NCBI GenBank assembly: GCA_035447605.1
Contig: DAOTHJ010000001.1
Span: 140,229 to 204,228, forward strand
Direction of reading: 5' to 3'
From: UMGS1668 sp035447605
GTDB lineage: Bacteria; Bacillota; Clostridia; Oscillospirales; Ruminococcaceae
DNA: 64,000 bases
The position numbers and the translations under genes were made by a program. How positions within the stretch are numbered: the first letter of the stretch is position 1; the number at the start of each line of letters is the position of its first letter. This document shows positions 24,948-34,566 of the stretch, in pieces. The notes beneath the pieces are model-generated. The model was not told where the DNA came from and made no database searches. It saw nothing but the letters and a program-made list of their open reading frames with translations.

Positions 24948-24956
24948 TGCGCAATC

Positions 24957-24983
24957 AGCCCGCCCGTATTTTGCGGGCGGGCT
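24957..24983 (+). promoter_or_regulatory. Intercistronic hairpin
   Basis: AGCCCGCCCG pairs perfectly with CGGGCGGGCT around TATTTTG, directly before the ribosome site of the next gene. No T-run follows, so it is more likely an mRNA-stability or partial-attenuation element than a terminator. Confidence 0.5.
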
Positions 24984-25005
24984 GAAATTCCATAAGGAGT
25001 ATTTT

Positions 25006-25602
25006 ATGGATAACAAAAAATTATCCCTGATCGCGGACGTGCAATGCGGGCTTGTGTTGAGCCGCAAAGAAGCTAAAAATCCAAGATCAGTCAAGGAAAA
25101 ATACAAACGGTTGAATCTTCGTTCTCTTGGCGAAGACGGGCACTTGGAAATTGGAGAATTGGATGATTTCTGTTCTTCTGAGCCGTTGGAGAAATCAATT
25201 CTGACGCAGCCGGGAGATGTGGTAGTACGCCTCTTTGCGCCAATTCTTCCTGTGGAAACAAGTGCAGATGAATCCGGCTTCGTTATTCCCTCACAGTTGG
25301 CTGTGATACGAATTAAAAACAAGAAACTGATACTGCCTGGGTATCTGAGGTGGTATTTATCAACCCCCGCTATTTCTGAAAAGCTGCTCTTGCAGGACGG
25401 TTCACAGCTTCAGCGTGCAATAAAAATTGGGGCGCTTTCTGACGTACTGATTCCAATTCCGCCGATTGAAAAGCAACTGCTGATTAAAAAAATATGTGAG
25501 ACTGTATTTTTGCGCGAACGGCTTTATCAAGAGCTGGTTCAGCAGGAAAACAAATATGCAAACGGGCAAATTCAAAAAATAATCGGAGGCACAGCAGAAT
25601 GA
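25006..25602 (+). CDS. Single-TRD HsdS-like specificity protein
   Basis: The start ATG 25006 follows AAGGAG. The 198-aa protein resembles half of a type I specificity subunit. A target-recognition-like domain (QCGLVLSRKEAKNPRS..., VVRLFAPILPVETS, FVIPSQLAVIRI) is followed by LIPIPPIEKQLLIKKICETVFLRERLYQELVQQENKYANGQ, which matches the conserved helical spacer after a TRD. Real HsdS has two TRDs; this one could pair with itself or compete with the full HsdS (28246) for HsdM, changing sequence specificity. Its stop overlaps the hsdM start (ATGA), so it is made with HsdM. Confidence 0.75.
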   Translation: MDNKKLSLIADVQCGLVLSRKEAKNPRSVKEKYKRLNLRSLGEDGHLEIGELDDFCSSEPLEKSILTQPGDVVVRLFAPILPVETSADESGFVIPSQLAVIRIKNKKLILPGYLRWYLSTPAISEKLLLQDGSQLQRAIKIGALSDVLIPIPPIEKQLLIKKICETVFLRERLYQELVQQENKYANGQIQKIIGGTAE

Positions 25603-27164
25603 GTACATCCAAAAAAGATATCGAAAATGCCTTGATGCGCGGTGCAGACTCACTGCGCGATACGATCGATGCGGCAAACTATAAAGACTACGTCCTCCCG
25701 CTGATGTTTATCAAGTATCTAAGCGATACGTATGCAGAAAAGGTCGAAGAGCTCGAGAAAGAATACGAAGGTGTCAGGCTGGAGCGACAAAAGCGATACC
25801 TGCCTTTTACCGTTGCGCAGGATTGCTCTTTCACTTCGCTGTACGAACAGCGGTATTCGGATAAAATCGGCGAACTTATCAACATGGCCATGCGGCAAAT
25901 TGAAAACGACAACGACCAGCAGCTTGCCGGAGTCCTAAATACGACGGACTATAACAGCGAAAATGCGTTGGGGACAAGGGAGCACAAAAACGCAATTCTC
26001 AGAGAACTGCTTGAAGATTTGTATCCGTTGGATTTGCGCCCTTCCCAAATCGAAATCAAGGAAGGTCAGGTACCGGCCGACGTCATCGGCGACGCTTACG
26101 AATACATGATCGGCCAGTTTGCCAGCATGGCAGGCAAGAAGGCTGGCTCCTTCTATACGCCGGCAGCCGTATCGGAAGTAATGGCGCGGATTGTCGCTGT
26201 AAAGCCCGGCGATCGTCTGTATGACCCCACCTGCGGCTCTGGTTCGCTTCTGATCAAATCTGCAAAGCAGGCTCGGTCCAAGCAGATATCCATCTATGGC
26301 CAGGAGGTCAACGGTTCTTCCGTAGCCATGGCGAAGATGAACATGTATATTCACGAGATCAGCGATGCAAAGATCGCCTGGGGTGACACACTGGCAAACC
26401 CCATGTTCAAGGATGACGATGGGAACCTGCTTACTTTTGACGCCATTGTCGCCAATATGCCCTTTTCAAAAGACAAATGGGCAGCAGGCTTCAATCCGGG
26501 CGGTGAATCAAGCGGAAAAGGCAAGAAAGAATTCAAAATGGAGGCTACGCTGGACAAGTACCACCGCTTTGACTGGGGTGTGCCGCCGGCGAGCAAGGGC
26601 GACTGGGCTTTCTTGCTTCACATGATAGCGAGCCTCGCCGTCGGCGGACGCATTGCGGCTGTCGCACCGCATGGCGTGCTCTTCCGCGGCGCAGCCGAAG
26701 GCCGAATCCGTCAACGGGTGGTTGATGAGAATCTTCTGGATGCCGTGATCGGCCTGCCGGAAAATCTTTTCTACGGTACCAGCATCCCTGCCTGCATTTT
26801 GGTTTTCAAAAAAGGCCGGCAGAACACAGACGTCTGCTTCATCGATGCCAGCAAAAAGGATGAAAACGGAAACCTTCGGTATGTAAAAGCATCCAATCAG
26901 AATGAGCTGGGAACCAAGAATATCGAAGACATTATAACCGCCTATCAGAACCGTGTGGATGTGGACAAATTCGTTCATGTGGCGACAAGAGACGAGATCA
27001 TCCAAAACGACTATAACCTGAATATTCCCCGTTATGTGGACACCTTCGAAGAGGAAGAGCTTGTCGACATTGATGAAGTCCAGCAAAACATCGCACGACT
27101 GAAAGTGGAAATTGCTGAAGCTGAAAAACAGATGGACGCCTACCTGAAGGAGCTTGGCTTATGA
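25599..27164 (+). CDS. hsdM: Type I restriction-modification system, M subunit
   Basis: The 521-aa N6-adenine methyltransferase starts with the HsdM N-terminal helical domain (MRGADSLRDTIDAANYKDYVLPLMFIKYLSD). It contains SAM motif I DPTCGSGSLL (about 209-218) and catalytic motif IV NMPF (286-289, the usual N-P-P-F with Met), plus GQEVNGSSVAMAKMNMYIH. It methylates the recognition sequence bound by HsdS and protects host DNA. Both ends overlap neighbouring genes by 4 nt (ATGA). Confidence 0.96.
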   Translation: MSTSKKDIENALMRGADSLRDTIDAANYKDYVLPLMFIKYLSDTYAEKVEELEKEYEGVRLERQKRYLPFTVAQDCSFTSLYEQRYSDKIGELINMAMRQIENDNDQQLAGVLNTTDYNSENALGTREHKNAILRELLEDLYPLDLRPSQIEIKEGQVPADVIGDAYEYMIGQFASMAGKKAGSFYTPAAVSEVMARIVAVKPGDRLYDPTCGSGSLLIKSAKQARSKQISIYGQEVNGSSVAMAKMNMYIHEISDAKIAWGDTLANPMFKDDDGNLLTFDAIVANMPFSKDKWAAGFNPGGESSGKGKKEFKMEATLDKYHRFDWGVPPASKGDWAFLLHMIASLAVGGRIAAVAPHGVLFRGAAEGRIRQRVVDENLLDAVIGLPENLFYGTSIPACILVFKKGRQNTDVCFIDASKKDENGNLRYVKASNQNELGTKNIEDIITAYQNRVDVDKFVHVATRDEIIQNDYNLNIPRYVDTFEEEELVDIDEVQQNIARLKVEIAEAEKQMDAYLKELGL

Positions 27165-28177
27165 GCGGTGAACTTGAAAACAGCGGGAAAATTCTGATCT
27201 ATCAGAACGAAAAAGGCGACACCAAAATTGATGTCTTCTTTGAAGAAGATACGGTGTGGATGACCCAGCGCAGCATCTGTGAGCTATATCAAGTCGCAAA
27301 ATCTTCTGTTAGTGAACATATCAGCAACATATTTAAGGACGGAGAACTCGATGAGAGGTCAACTGTTCGGAAATTCCGAACAGTTCAGCAAGAGGGATCC
27401 AGAAAGGTCGAACGGGAGAAGGACTTTTACAGCCTTGATATGATCCTGGCCGTCGGCTATCGCGTCCGCAGCAACGTCGGCATCCACTTTCGGCGCTGGG
27501 CCAGCGGTGTGCTGAAAGAGTACATGAAGAAGGGCTTCGTGCTGAACGATGAGCGGCTGCGCAATCCAAAGGAATTTGGCGCAGACTACTTCGACGAACT
27601 CCTTGAGCGCATCCGCGATATCCGAGCCAGCGAGAAAAGGCTTTATCAAAAGGTGAAGGACATCTATGCCCTTTCGGTTGACTACGACAGCAAAAGCGAA
27701 GCGGCACAGAACTTTTTCATGTCTGTGCAAAACAAACTGGAATACGCAGCCACCGGCCATACGGCGCCGGAGATCATTGCCGCTCGTGCAAACGCGGCAA
27801 AAGACAATATGGGCCTTACTGCATTCAAGGGGGCTAAGGTTCGCCGCGGCGATGTGACGGTGGCTAAAAATTACATGACGCAGGATGAAATCGGCACGCT
27901 GAATCTGATCGTCAACATGTATTTGGATTATGCCGAGCTTCAGGCAAAGAACCACCGCGAAATGCACATGGCTGACTGGGAAAACAAACTGGGCGATTTT
28001 CTCCGGTTCAATGGTCGGGAGGTTTTGCAGAATTTCGGTACGGTAAGACGCGAACTGGCGGAAAAACTGGCGTTGGAGCAATATGAAAAGTACGACGCGC
28101 ACCGCAGAGAACTGGAAGCCGCGGATCTCGGAGAGCTGGAAACCGAAGTAAAGGCCATTGGCCCAGGTAAAAAGTAA
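27161..28177 (+). CDS. RhuM-family protein
   Basis: The 338-aa protein matches the RhuM (virulence protein) family. It opens with ILIYQNEKGDTKIDVFFEEDTVWMTQRSICELYQVAKSSVSEHISNIFKDGEL, a phage-antirepressor-like winged motif. YSLDMILAVGYRVRSNVGIHFRRWASGVLKEYMKKGFVLNDERL and a long helical C-terminus follow. The molecular function is not known, but the gene is frequent inside type I RM loci. Start and stop are in the tight RM gene run (ATGA overlap with hsdM). Confidence 0.9.
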   Translation: MSGELENSGKILIYQNEKGDTKIDVFFEEDTVWMTQRSICELYQVAKSSVSEHISNIFKDGELDERSTVRKFRTVQQEGSRKVEREKDFYSLDMILAVGYRVRSNVGIHFRRWASGVLKEYMKKGFVLNDERLRNPKEFGADYFDELLERIRDIRASEKRLYQKVKDIYALSVDYDSKSEAAQNFFMSVQNKLEYAATGHTAPEIIAARANAAKDNMGLTAFKGAKVRRGDVTVAKNYMTQDEIGTLNLIVNMYLDYAELQAKNHREMHMADWENKLGDFLRFNGREVLQNFGTVRRELAEKLALEQYEKYDAHRRELEAADLGELETEVKAIGPGKK

Positions 28178-28245
28178 TTGGCCTTATTTGTGGAGACTAC
28201 AGCGCGATTTCATATTGAAATCAATCGCATTTAGGAGGTCACTTC

Positions 28246-29490
28246 ATGACCGAAGAGATAAAAAGCAGAATTGAACAGATCAAAGCCGGGCAGGTGCCGG
28301 AAGGATATAAGCAAGTCCATTCCGGTACGATACCGGTCGACTGGAACGAAGCAACGATTAGCAATATTGCTGATGAGATCACTGACACGGCTGGTGAGGG
28401 TGAGTACGAAACCCTTAGCATATCTGCTGGAATAGGCTTTGTAAACCAGGCGCAAAAGTTCGGGCGGGAAAAGTCCGGTGCGCAGTATGCAAAGTACACA
28501 GTTCTTCACCGAGGGGATTTTTCCTATAACAAAGGCAATTCAAACCTGTATCCTCAAGGCTGTATTTATCGCCTCAACGATAGGAAAGAAGCGGCTGTAC
28601 CGAATGTTTTTGAGAGCTTTCGGTTCACGGCGCAAGATGGGGATTACTACGAACAACTATTTGTCAATGGATTCTTAAATAAGCAGCTCTATTCAAAAAT
28701 CAACCACGGTGTTCGAGACGATGGCCTGCTGAATTTGACAGGGAGCGACTTTTATAGTTGCTGTTTGCCTGTTCCCCCATTGCCGGAGCAGAAGAAGATT
28801 GCTGAAATTCTGAGGCAGTGCGACAAGGTAATTGAACTAAAGCAATCCAAAATTGAAGAGCTGCAAGAGCTGAAAAAGACCTGCTTAAGCAAAATGTTCC
28901 CGAAAGAAGGGCATAACGTCCCGAAACTGCGCTTTCCCGGATTTACTGGAGTTTGGGAACAGCGTAAGCTGGGGGATTGTGTTGAATTTCTCGATACTCA
29001 GCGTAGGCCTTTGGAGGGAACAACCCGTGTTAAGGGCCCATATCCATATTATGGGGCGTCTGGTATTGTTGATTATGTAGAAGGATTTTTGTTTGATGAG
29101 GAGCTTATTTTATTAAGCGAGGATGGAGCAAATATCACTGATAGAAATTACCCTGTAGCATTCCTGATTAAGGGAAAAAGCTGGGTAAATAATCACGCGC
29201 ACGTCTTGAGAACAAAGAAATATTTTGAAAACAACTTTATTTGCAATTCGTTAGAAATGAAAAATTATACGAAATATAATACTGGAATGGCAATGCCAAA
29301 ACTTAATCAAGAGATGTGCAGAAATATTCTGATCCCGTGCCCTCAATACAAGGAACAAATATTAATTGGTGATTATTTCCGGGAACTCGACAACCTTATC
29401 ACTCTTCATCAGCGTGAGTTAGAGGAAACCCAAAAATATAAAAAAGCCCTGATGCAGCTTTTGCTGATGGGCATCGTAAGAGTAAAGTGA
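28246..29490 (+). CDS. hsdS: Type I restriction-modification system, S subunit
   Basis: The 414-aa protein has two TRDs. TRD1 (about 1-180) ends in VPPLPEQKKIAEILRQCDKVIELKQSKIEELQELKKTCLSKMFP, and TRD2 (about 225-370) ends in YKEQILIGDYFRELDNLITLHQRELEETQKYKKALMQLLLMG. These paired helical spacers set the distance between the two half-sites of the DNA target. The TRD2 region is notably AT-rich, fitting exchange of recognition domains by recombination. AGGAGG precedes the ATG. Confidence 0.95.
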   Translation: MTEEIKSRIEQIKAGQVPEGYKQVHSGTIPVDWNEATISNIADEITDTAGEGEYETLSISAGIGFVNQAQKFGREKSGAQYAKYTVLHRGDFSYNKGNSNLYPQGCIYRLNDRKEAAVPNVFESFRFTAQDGDYYEQLFVNGFLNKQLYSKINHGVRDDGLLNLTGSDFYSCCLPVPPLPEQKKIAEILRQCDKVIELKQSKIEELQELKKTCLSKMFPKEGHNVPKLRFPGFTGVWEQRKLGDCVEFLDTQRRPLEGTTRVKGPYPYYGASGIVDYVEGFLFDEELILLSEDGANITDRNYPVAFLIKGKSWVNNHAHVLRTKKYFENNFICNSLEMKNYTKYNTGMAMPKLNQEMCRNILIPCPQYKEQILIGDYFRELDNLITLHQRELEETQKYKKALMQLLLMGIVRVK

Positions 29491-29504
29491 AAGGAAGAAG
29501 TTAT

Positions 29505-29741
29505 ATGGCAAATAAGAGTATTCATATCGTTCCCAACAACGACCGTGGTGGTTGGAATGTTCAAAAGAGCGGCGCGCAGCGCGCCAGCGTCCATACCGAA
29601 ACAAAGGCTGAAGCAGTTAAGATGGGGCGCGTGATCAGCCAGCGCTCCGGGAGCGAGCTTGTAATTCACGGTACCGATGGAAAAATTCAGCGGTCGGACA
29701 GCCATGGTCATGATCCCTGCCCGCCGAAAGATCAGAAATGA
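29505..29741 (+). CDS. DUF2188 domain protein
   Basis: The 78-aa basic protein matches DUF2188: IHIVPNNDRGGWNVQKSGAQRASVHTETKAEAVKMGRVISQRSGSELVIHGTDGKIQ, a small beta-beta-alpha fold. A His/Asp/Pro tail follows. Function is unknown; members occur near restriction systems. It lies 14 nt after hsdS with AAAGGAAG before the ATG, and 13 nt before the HAD gene, so it is co-expressed with both. Confidence 0.85.
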   Translation: MANKSIHIVPNNDRGGWNVQKSGAQRASVHTETKAEAVKMGRVISQRSGSELVIHGTDGKIQRSDSHGHDPCPPKDQK

Positions 29742-29754
29742 CGGAGGCGCAGAC

Positions 29755-30609
29755 GTGAAAAAACAAAAACCGGTTGTGGCACTGATGTATGACTTTGATA
29801 AAACTCTCTGCACCAAAGACATGCAGGAATACACTTTTATCCCCAATGTGGGTATGACTGCGACAGAGTTCTGGACTAAATCTAATTCTCTTGCAAAAGG
29901 CAAAAAGATGGACGGTATACTTGCCTATATGTATGTAATGCTTCAGCAAGCTCATGCGGCGGGGCGGGGCGTTCAGAGAGAAGAATTTGTAAAACTCGGA
30001 AAAGACCTTGAGTTTTATCCTGGAGTCGAAGATTGGTTTGGCAGAATCAATCAGATTGGCGACGATCTCGGGGTGAAGGTGGAACATTTTATTATTTCAT
30101 CCGGTCTCCATGAAATCATCGAGGGATCGAGCATCAACAAATACTTTCAGGACGTTTTTGCCTGCGAATTTCTGTATGACGAGAATAATGTCGCCTGCTG
30201 GCCGAAAAACGCGGTAAATTATACTACTAAAACCCAATTCCTGTTTCGCATTAACAAGGGGATTTTGGACATTTCCAATGATGAAGATCTGAACAAATAC
30301 ACGCCAGAGGATGACAGACCTGTACCATTCAGAAATATGATCTACATAGGCGATGGATTGACCGATGTGCCGTGTATGAAACTTGTAAAAGCAAACGGCG
30401 GCTATTCGATTGCAGTATATCAGAAAGGTAAAAAACGCAAGGTTGAAGATTTGATCGCACACATGCGAGTGGATTTCATTTCTTTGGCCGACTACTCTGA
30501 GGGCGGGGATCTTGACACGATAGTCAGGGATATTATCTGCAAGATGGCAATGGTTGACTCGCTGAAAAGCAGAACAAAAGCCCTAATTAAAGCAATTCCG
30601 ACGAAGTAA
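29755..30609 (+). CDS. HAD-family phosphatase embedded in the RM locus
   Basis: The start is GTG 29755 with GGAGG 7 nt upstream; a longer ORF overlaps the DUF2188 gene in another frame. The 284-aa cytoplasmic protein has HAD motifs: DFDKT (13-17, nucleophile Asp), ISSG (motif II) and YIGDGLTDVPCMK (motif IV), with a large alpha-helical cap between. The layout is phosphoserine-phosphatase-like. The substrate is unknown; it could act on a nucleotide or protein phosphate. Insertion between hsdS and hsdR in one tight run argues for a role in the defence module. Confidence 0.85.
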   Translation: MKKQKPVVALMYDFDKTLCTKDMQEYTFIPNVGMTATEFWTKSNSLAKGKKMDGILAYMYVMLQQAHAAGRGVQREEFVKLGKDLEFYPGVEDWFGRINQIGDDLGVKVEHFIISSGLHEIIEGSSINKYFQDVFACEFLYDENNVACWPKNAVNYTTKTQFLFRINKGILDISNDEDLNKYTPEDDRPVPFRNMIYIGDGLTDVPCMKLVKANGGYSIAVYQKGKKRKVEDLIAHMRVDFISLADYSEGGDLDTIVRDIICKMAMVDSLKSRTKALIKAIPTK

Positions 30610-30621
30610 GGTGTGAGGATT

Positions 30622-33600
30622 ATGCCAAACCATACGATATTTAACGAACGCCCGGAGTCACAGGATCGGGCGCTGAAGGTCATCGAAAAGCTGGGATATA
30701 CGATTGTCCCCCGCAGCGAGGCAGAGGAAAAGCGCGGCTCCCGACGCGCGGTATTGTTTGAAAAGGAACTGCAGACGTATCTGAGCCGCCAAACCTATCC
30801 CTATAACGGAGAGCGGCGCTTCTTCTCCGGTGGCTCCATTGCCGCGGCTGTTCGCGCGGTGGACCTGCAGAGTGCCGCCGGGTTGTATGCTGCCAATAAA
30901 GAATGCTACGATCTTCTCTGCTCCGGCAAGAGTCTGGAAGAAACGCTTCCGGACGGCACCCGGCAATCGTTTGATATCAGCTTCATTGACTTTGAACACC
31001 CAGAGAATAACATTCTTCAGGTGACAGACGAATTTGAAGTGGAACGTCCGAACGGGAAGTTTGCCCGTCCGGATCTTGTTGTTTTGGTGAACGGTATTCC
31101 TCTTGTTGTGATAGAGTGCAAAAAGTCCAGTGTGGATGTCATGGAAGGCGTCGCACAGAACATCCGCAACTGGGGCAACGATTATATTCCCCAGCTTTTC
31201 CAGTATTCGCAGCTCGTCATAGCCGTCAACCCGGACAAGGTCCTTTACGGAACCTGCGGCACCGCATCCAAATACTTTGTTTCCTGGCACGAAGATGACA
31301 AGGAGTGGCTGGACGGCTGGTGCCGGAAATGCTCGCCGGATGGAAGCATTAAGGAACAGGACCGCGCCCTGATTTCGCTGCTGCACCCGGAGCGTCTGCT
31401 GGACATCATTCGCAATTTCATTATTTATGATAACAATGTCAAGAAGATTGCCCGTTACAAGCAGTATTTTGCGGTGAAAAAGTGCATGAACCGCATTCTC
31501 CTGAAAGATGGTGCAAACACGCGTAACGGCGTTGTCTGGCATACCCAGGGCAGCGGTAAAACGCTGACCATGATCATGCTGACCAAGATGATTTTGCGCG
31601 AGAGTATGAAGCCGGGCAGCACCATCAAGCGGCCGCGCTTTATCATGGTCACCGACCGCATCAATCTGGACAAGCAAATCCGCGACAACTTTATCTACAC
31701 GCAGATGAGTCCCCACCGGGCGAAGACCGGCAAGGGTCTGATCGAACTGCTGCAGGATGAAGGCAACACGGTTATCACCGCGCTTGTAAACAAGTTCGAG
31801 GCGGCGGTGAAGCAGGAATACTGCAATGAGAGCCCGAACATTTTCTTGTTTATTGATGAGGGACATCGGACCCAATACGGCCGGCTGAACATCTACATGA
31901 CCAAGGTACTTCCCAACGCGGCAAAGATCGCGTTCACCGGCACCCCGCTGATCAAAAAGCCAAAGGAAAATGATAAACGCGGTATCGAGAGCGCCAGAAA
32001 CACTTATCTCAAATTCGGCCCGGAGATCGACCGCTATACGCTGCAGGACGCTATCGATGACAAGGTAACTGTTCCGCTGGTCTATGAGGGCCGAGTGGTG
32101 CCGCAAAAGGTGACCAGCGAGCAGATCAATGCGCACTTAAAGCACATTACGGTCGGCCTGACGGAGGAAGCGCGCAAAGATCTGGAAATGAAGTACAGCC
32201 GCTTTGTTGCGCTGGCACAGACTGAGCCGCGACTCAACATGATCGCTTTCGACCTGCATGAGCATTTTCTCACCTATGTCAAGCCGAAACATTTCAAGGC
32301 AATGCTCACCTGCTCTTCCCGCGCAGCGGCAGTGCAGATGTTTTACAAACTGCGCGATCTCGGCGGTATTACTCCGGCTGTTGTCATCACGCCGAACAGT
32401 GCCAAGGAAGGAGACGACGAGGAAAATACGCCGCAGTCGCAGAAAATCATCGGCGATTTCTTCAGAAAAGAAGTGGACCCGCTCTACAAGAACAACTATG
32501 ACGCATATGAGGATTCCGTAACCGGCGCATTCGTTGACCCGGAAGGCGACATTGATCTTTTGATCGTCAAAGACAAACTCCTGACCGGCTTTGACGCGCC
32601 TATTGCGGCCGTATTGTATGTGGACAAAAAATTGCAGGATCATACGCTTTTGCAGGCGATTGCGCGTGTCAATCGTGTATATGAGAACAAGGACTTTGGC
32701 CTGATTGTAGACTACATCGGTATTTTCAAAAAGCTCAACACGGCACTTGACTTGTACAGTGATGTGCAGTCCGGAATGGACTCGTTCGACAAAGTTGATA
32801 TTGAAAATGCAATTTCAACAGTTTCTGACGAAAAGACCAAACTGGATGAAGCGCATAAAGAGCTTTGGAAGATTTTTGACGGAATCAGTAGGAACGAAAC
32901 CTCTGCGGATATCTGGCAGGAACGACTGCGCGAATTCAAGGTTCGCAAGGATTTCTATGACAAACTGTCTTCCTTTGCCAAGCAGGTTGATTTTATGTTC
33001 TCCAGCTATGAATTGTATCAGGCAGTCGGGGACAAAAAGGCGGAGGAGTATCGGCGCGACTATCTGTTTTTCAAAAAGCTGAAAGACAGCGTTTCTCTTC
33101 GCTTTAATGACAGTGTAGATTTTTCAAAATATGAAGACGGAATCCGGCAACTTTTGAACACCTATGTAAATGCTGATGATGTTAAGACGGTCATTGAACC
33201 GCTGGACATTTCAAACAAGGCAAAAATGGAAGAGCAGTTGGCCCGACTGGGTTCCAATGAGGCAAAAGCCGAAGCGATTCAAACTCGACAGGTGGAAATC
33301 CTTGAAAGTCACAGATATGACGATCCCATTCAGTACATGACCTTTATGGAGCGGATCAACAAGACTATTCAGGATTATCTTGCAGAACGTGATAGTGAGA
33401 AATACCTGACTTCTATGGAGCGTATGGCCGAAGACTACCGTGCCGGAAGAAGTGCCGTCACCTATCCAGAAGTCATAATGGATGACGGTGATGCAAAAGC
33501 GTTCTATGGCGCTGTATGCAGCGGCGTAAAAAAGGCCATGGGAGAAATGAATGACAATGACGAAGAAAGCCTCGGCAATTTGGCGCTGAACATCAAAAAT

Positions 33601-33780
33601 GTGGTTGCCTCCAACGCCAAACGAGACTGGAGAGATAATGTCATCGTCCATCGCAATATCAAAAAAGAACTGGATGATCTCCTGTTTGACTATTTGGAAG
33701 AACACAAATTAAACTGGACGCTGGATACCATCGATATCATTATTGATGAAATTATGATGGTGGCAAAAAAGGTATACTGA
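30622..33780 (+). CDS. hsdR: Type I restriction-modification system, R subunit
   Basis: The 1052-aa motor endonuclease carries the nuclease motif ARPDLVVLVNGIPLVVIECKKS (about 148-170; Asp, Glu-x-Lys), Walker A in TQGSGKTLTM (about 308-317), DEGHRTQYG as the DEAD-like motif, TGTPL, and helicase domain 2 (LIVKDKLLTGFDAP, QAIARVNR). It cleaves DNA at a distance after translocation when the site is unmethylated. ATG 30622 is preferred; an in-frame GTG lies three codons upstream. Confidence 0.95.
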   Translation: MPNHTIFNERPESQDRALKVIEKLGYTIVPRSEAEEKRGSRRAVLFEKELQTYLSRQTYPYNGERRFFSGGSIAAAVRAVDLQSAAGLYAANKECYDLLCSGKSLEETLPDGTRQSFDISFIDFEHPENNILQVTDEFEVERPNGKFARPDLVVLVNGIPLVVIECKKSSVDVMEGVAQNIRNWGNDYIPQLFQYSQLVIAVNPDKVLYGTCGTASKYFVSWHEDDKEWLDGWCRKCSPDGSIKEQDRALISLLHPERLLDIIRNFIIYDNNVKKIARYKQYFAVKKCMNRILLKDGANTRNGVVWHTQGSGKTLTMIMLTKMILRESMKPGSTIKRPRFIMVTDRINLDKQIRDNFIYTQMSPHRAKTGKGLIELLQDEGNTVITALVNKFEAAVKQEYCNESPNIFLFIDEGHRTQYGRLNIYMTKVLPNAAKIAFTGTPLIKKPKENDKRGIESARNTYLKFGPEIDRYTLQDAIDDKVTVPLVYEGRVVPQKVTSEQINAHLKHITVGLTEEARKDLEMKYSRFVALAQTEPRLNMIAFDLHEHFLTYVKPKHFKAMLTCSSRAAAVQMFYKLRDLGGITPAVVITPNSAKEGDDEENTPQSQKIIGDFFRKEVDPLYKNNYDAYEDSVTGAFVDPEGDIDLLIVKDKLLTGFDAPIAAVLYVDKKLQDHTLLQAIARVNRVYENKDFGLIVDYIGIFKKLNTALDLYSDVQSGMDSFDKVDIENAISTVSDEKTKLDEAHKELWKIFDGISRNETSADIWQERLREFKVRKDFYDKLSSFAKQVDFMFSSYELYQAVGDKKAEEYRRDYLFFKKLKDSVSLRFNDSVDFSKYEDGIRQLLNTYVNADDVKTVIEPLDISNKAKMEEQLARLGSNEAKAEAIQTRQVEILESHRYDDPIQYMTFMERINKTIQDYLAERDSEKYLTSMERMAEDYRAGRSAVTYPEVIMDDGDAKAFYGAVCSGVKKAMGEMNDNDEESLGNLALNIKNVVASNAKRDWRDNVIVHRNIKKELDDLLFDYLEEHKLNWTLDTIDIIIDEIMMVAKKVY

Positions 33781-33782
33781 CC

Positions 33783-34508
33783 ATGGAAATGATTGAAATT
33801 TTGTTGCCGTCATCACAAAAAAAGCTCTCCGTTTCCATTGATCGAAAGCGCATGAAAACCTGCAGGTTAAAAGTTTACCCGGACAAATCTGTGGTGATTG
33901 CTGTACCGCAAACTGCACCAACGGATTGGATTCTGGAATTTCTCGTTCAGAAAGCCGGATGGATAGAATCGAAGCTGGAGCGGTTTGCAAAGACATCTGG
34001 ATATGCAGCTACGACCGAAATACGGAACGGACAATCCATTAAAATGCTGGGCGAAGATTTGATTTTTTCAGTATCGTATGGCAACAAATCCCGAATCTAC
34101 AAAGAAGGCAAAAAGCTATGTATCATATCTCTGGATATCAACAGCCAAGATAAGCTTTTGTCACAGTTTGAAAAGTGGTGGCGCAAAGAATCGCTTCATA
34201 TTCTTCAATCAAAGGTAGATGAACTATACCCTATCATCGGGAAATACGGGATTGAAAAGCCGAGTATTGCGTTGCGAAAAATGAAAACCTTATGGGGCAG
34301 CTGTAGTGTAAACCGTAAGATGATTACATTCAATCAGTACTTAATAAAGGCAAAGCCTGCTTGCATTGAATATGTAGTGCTGCATGAGCTCGTACATTTT
34401 CTTTATCCAAATCACAGCAAACAATTTTATGATTTTTTGAGTATCCAGATGCCAGATTGGAAAGAACGTAAAAAAAATCTCGATATGGAAGTCGTTCATG
34501 GACTATAA
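33783..34508 (+). CDS. YgjP-type (DUF45/M48-like) metallopeptidase
   Basis: The 241-aa protein carries HELVHFLYPNHSKQF (201-215), the zinc motif HExxH plus a downstream His. It is preceded by KTLWGSCSVNRKMITFNQYLI, which is the WGSC signature of the YgjP/SprT-like group. The ATG is 2 nt after the hsdR stop, so it is translationally coupled to hsdR. Such genes are often linked to hsdR. Protein substrates are unknown; control of HsdR turnover is a reasonable inference. It is the last gene of the RM run. Confidence 0.88.
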   Translation: MEMIEILLPSSQKKLSVSIDRKRMKTCRLKVYPDKSVVIAVPQTAPTDWILEFLVQKAGWIESKLERFAKTSGYAATTEIRNGQSIKMLGEDLIFSVSYGNKSRIYKEGKKLCIISLDINSQDKLLSQFEKWWRKESLHILQSKVDELYPIIGKYGIEKPSIALRKMKTLWGSCSVNRKMITFNQYLIKAKPACIEYVVLHELVHFLYPNHSKQFYDFLSIQMPDWKERKKNLDMEVVHGL

Positions 34509-34566
34509 TTGCGCAAAGCAGGCGCAGCACGCTAACAATGTGTACAAGCGTCCGGAGGATGCGCAG

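Noticed and set aside
30658..32136. 492-codon minus-strand ORF
   Set aside because: Antisense to hsdR, no promoter or ribosome site.
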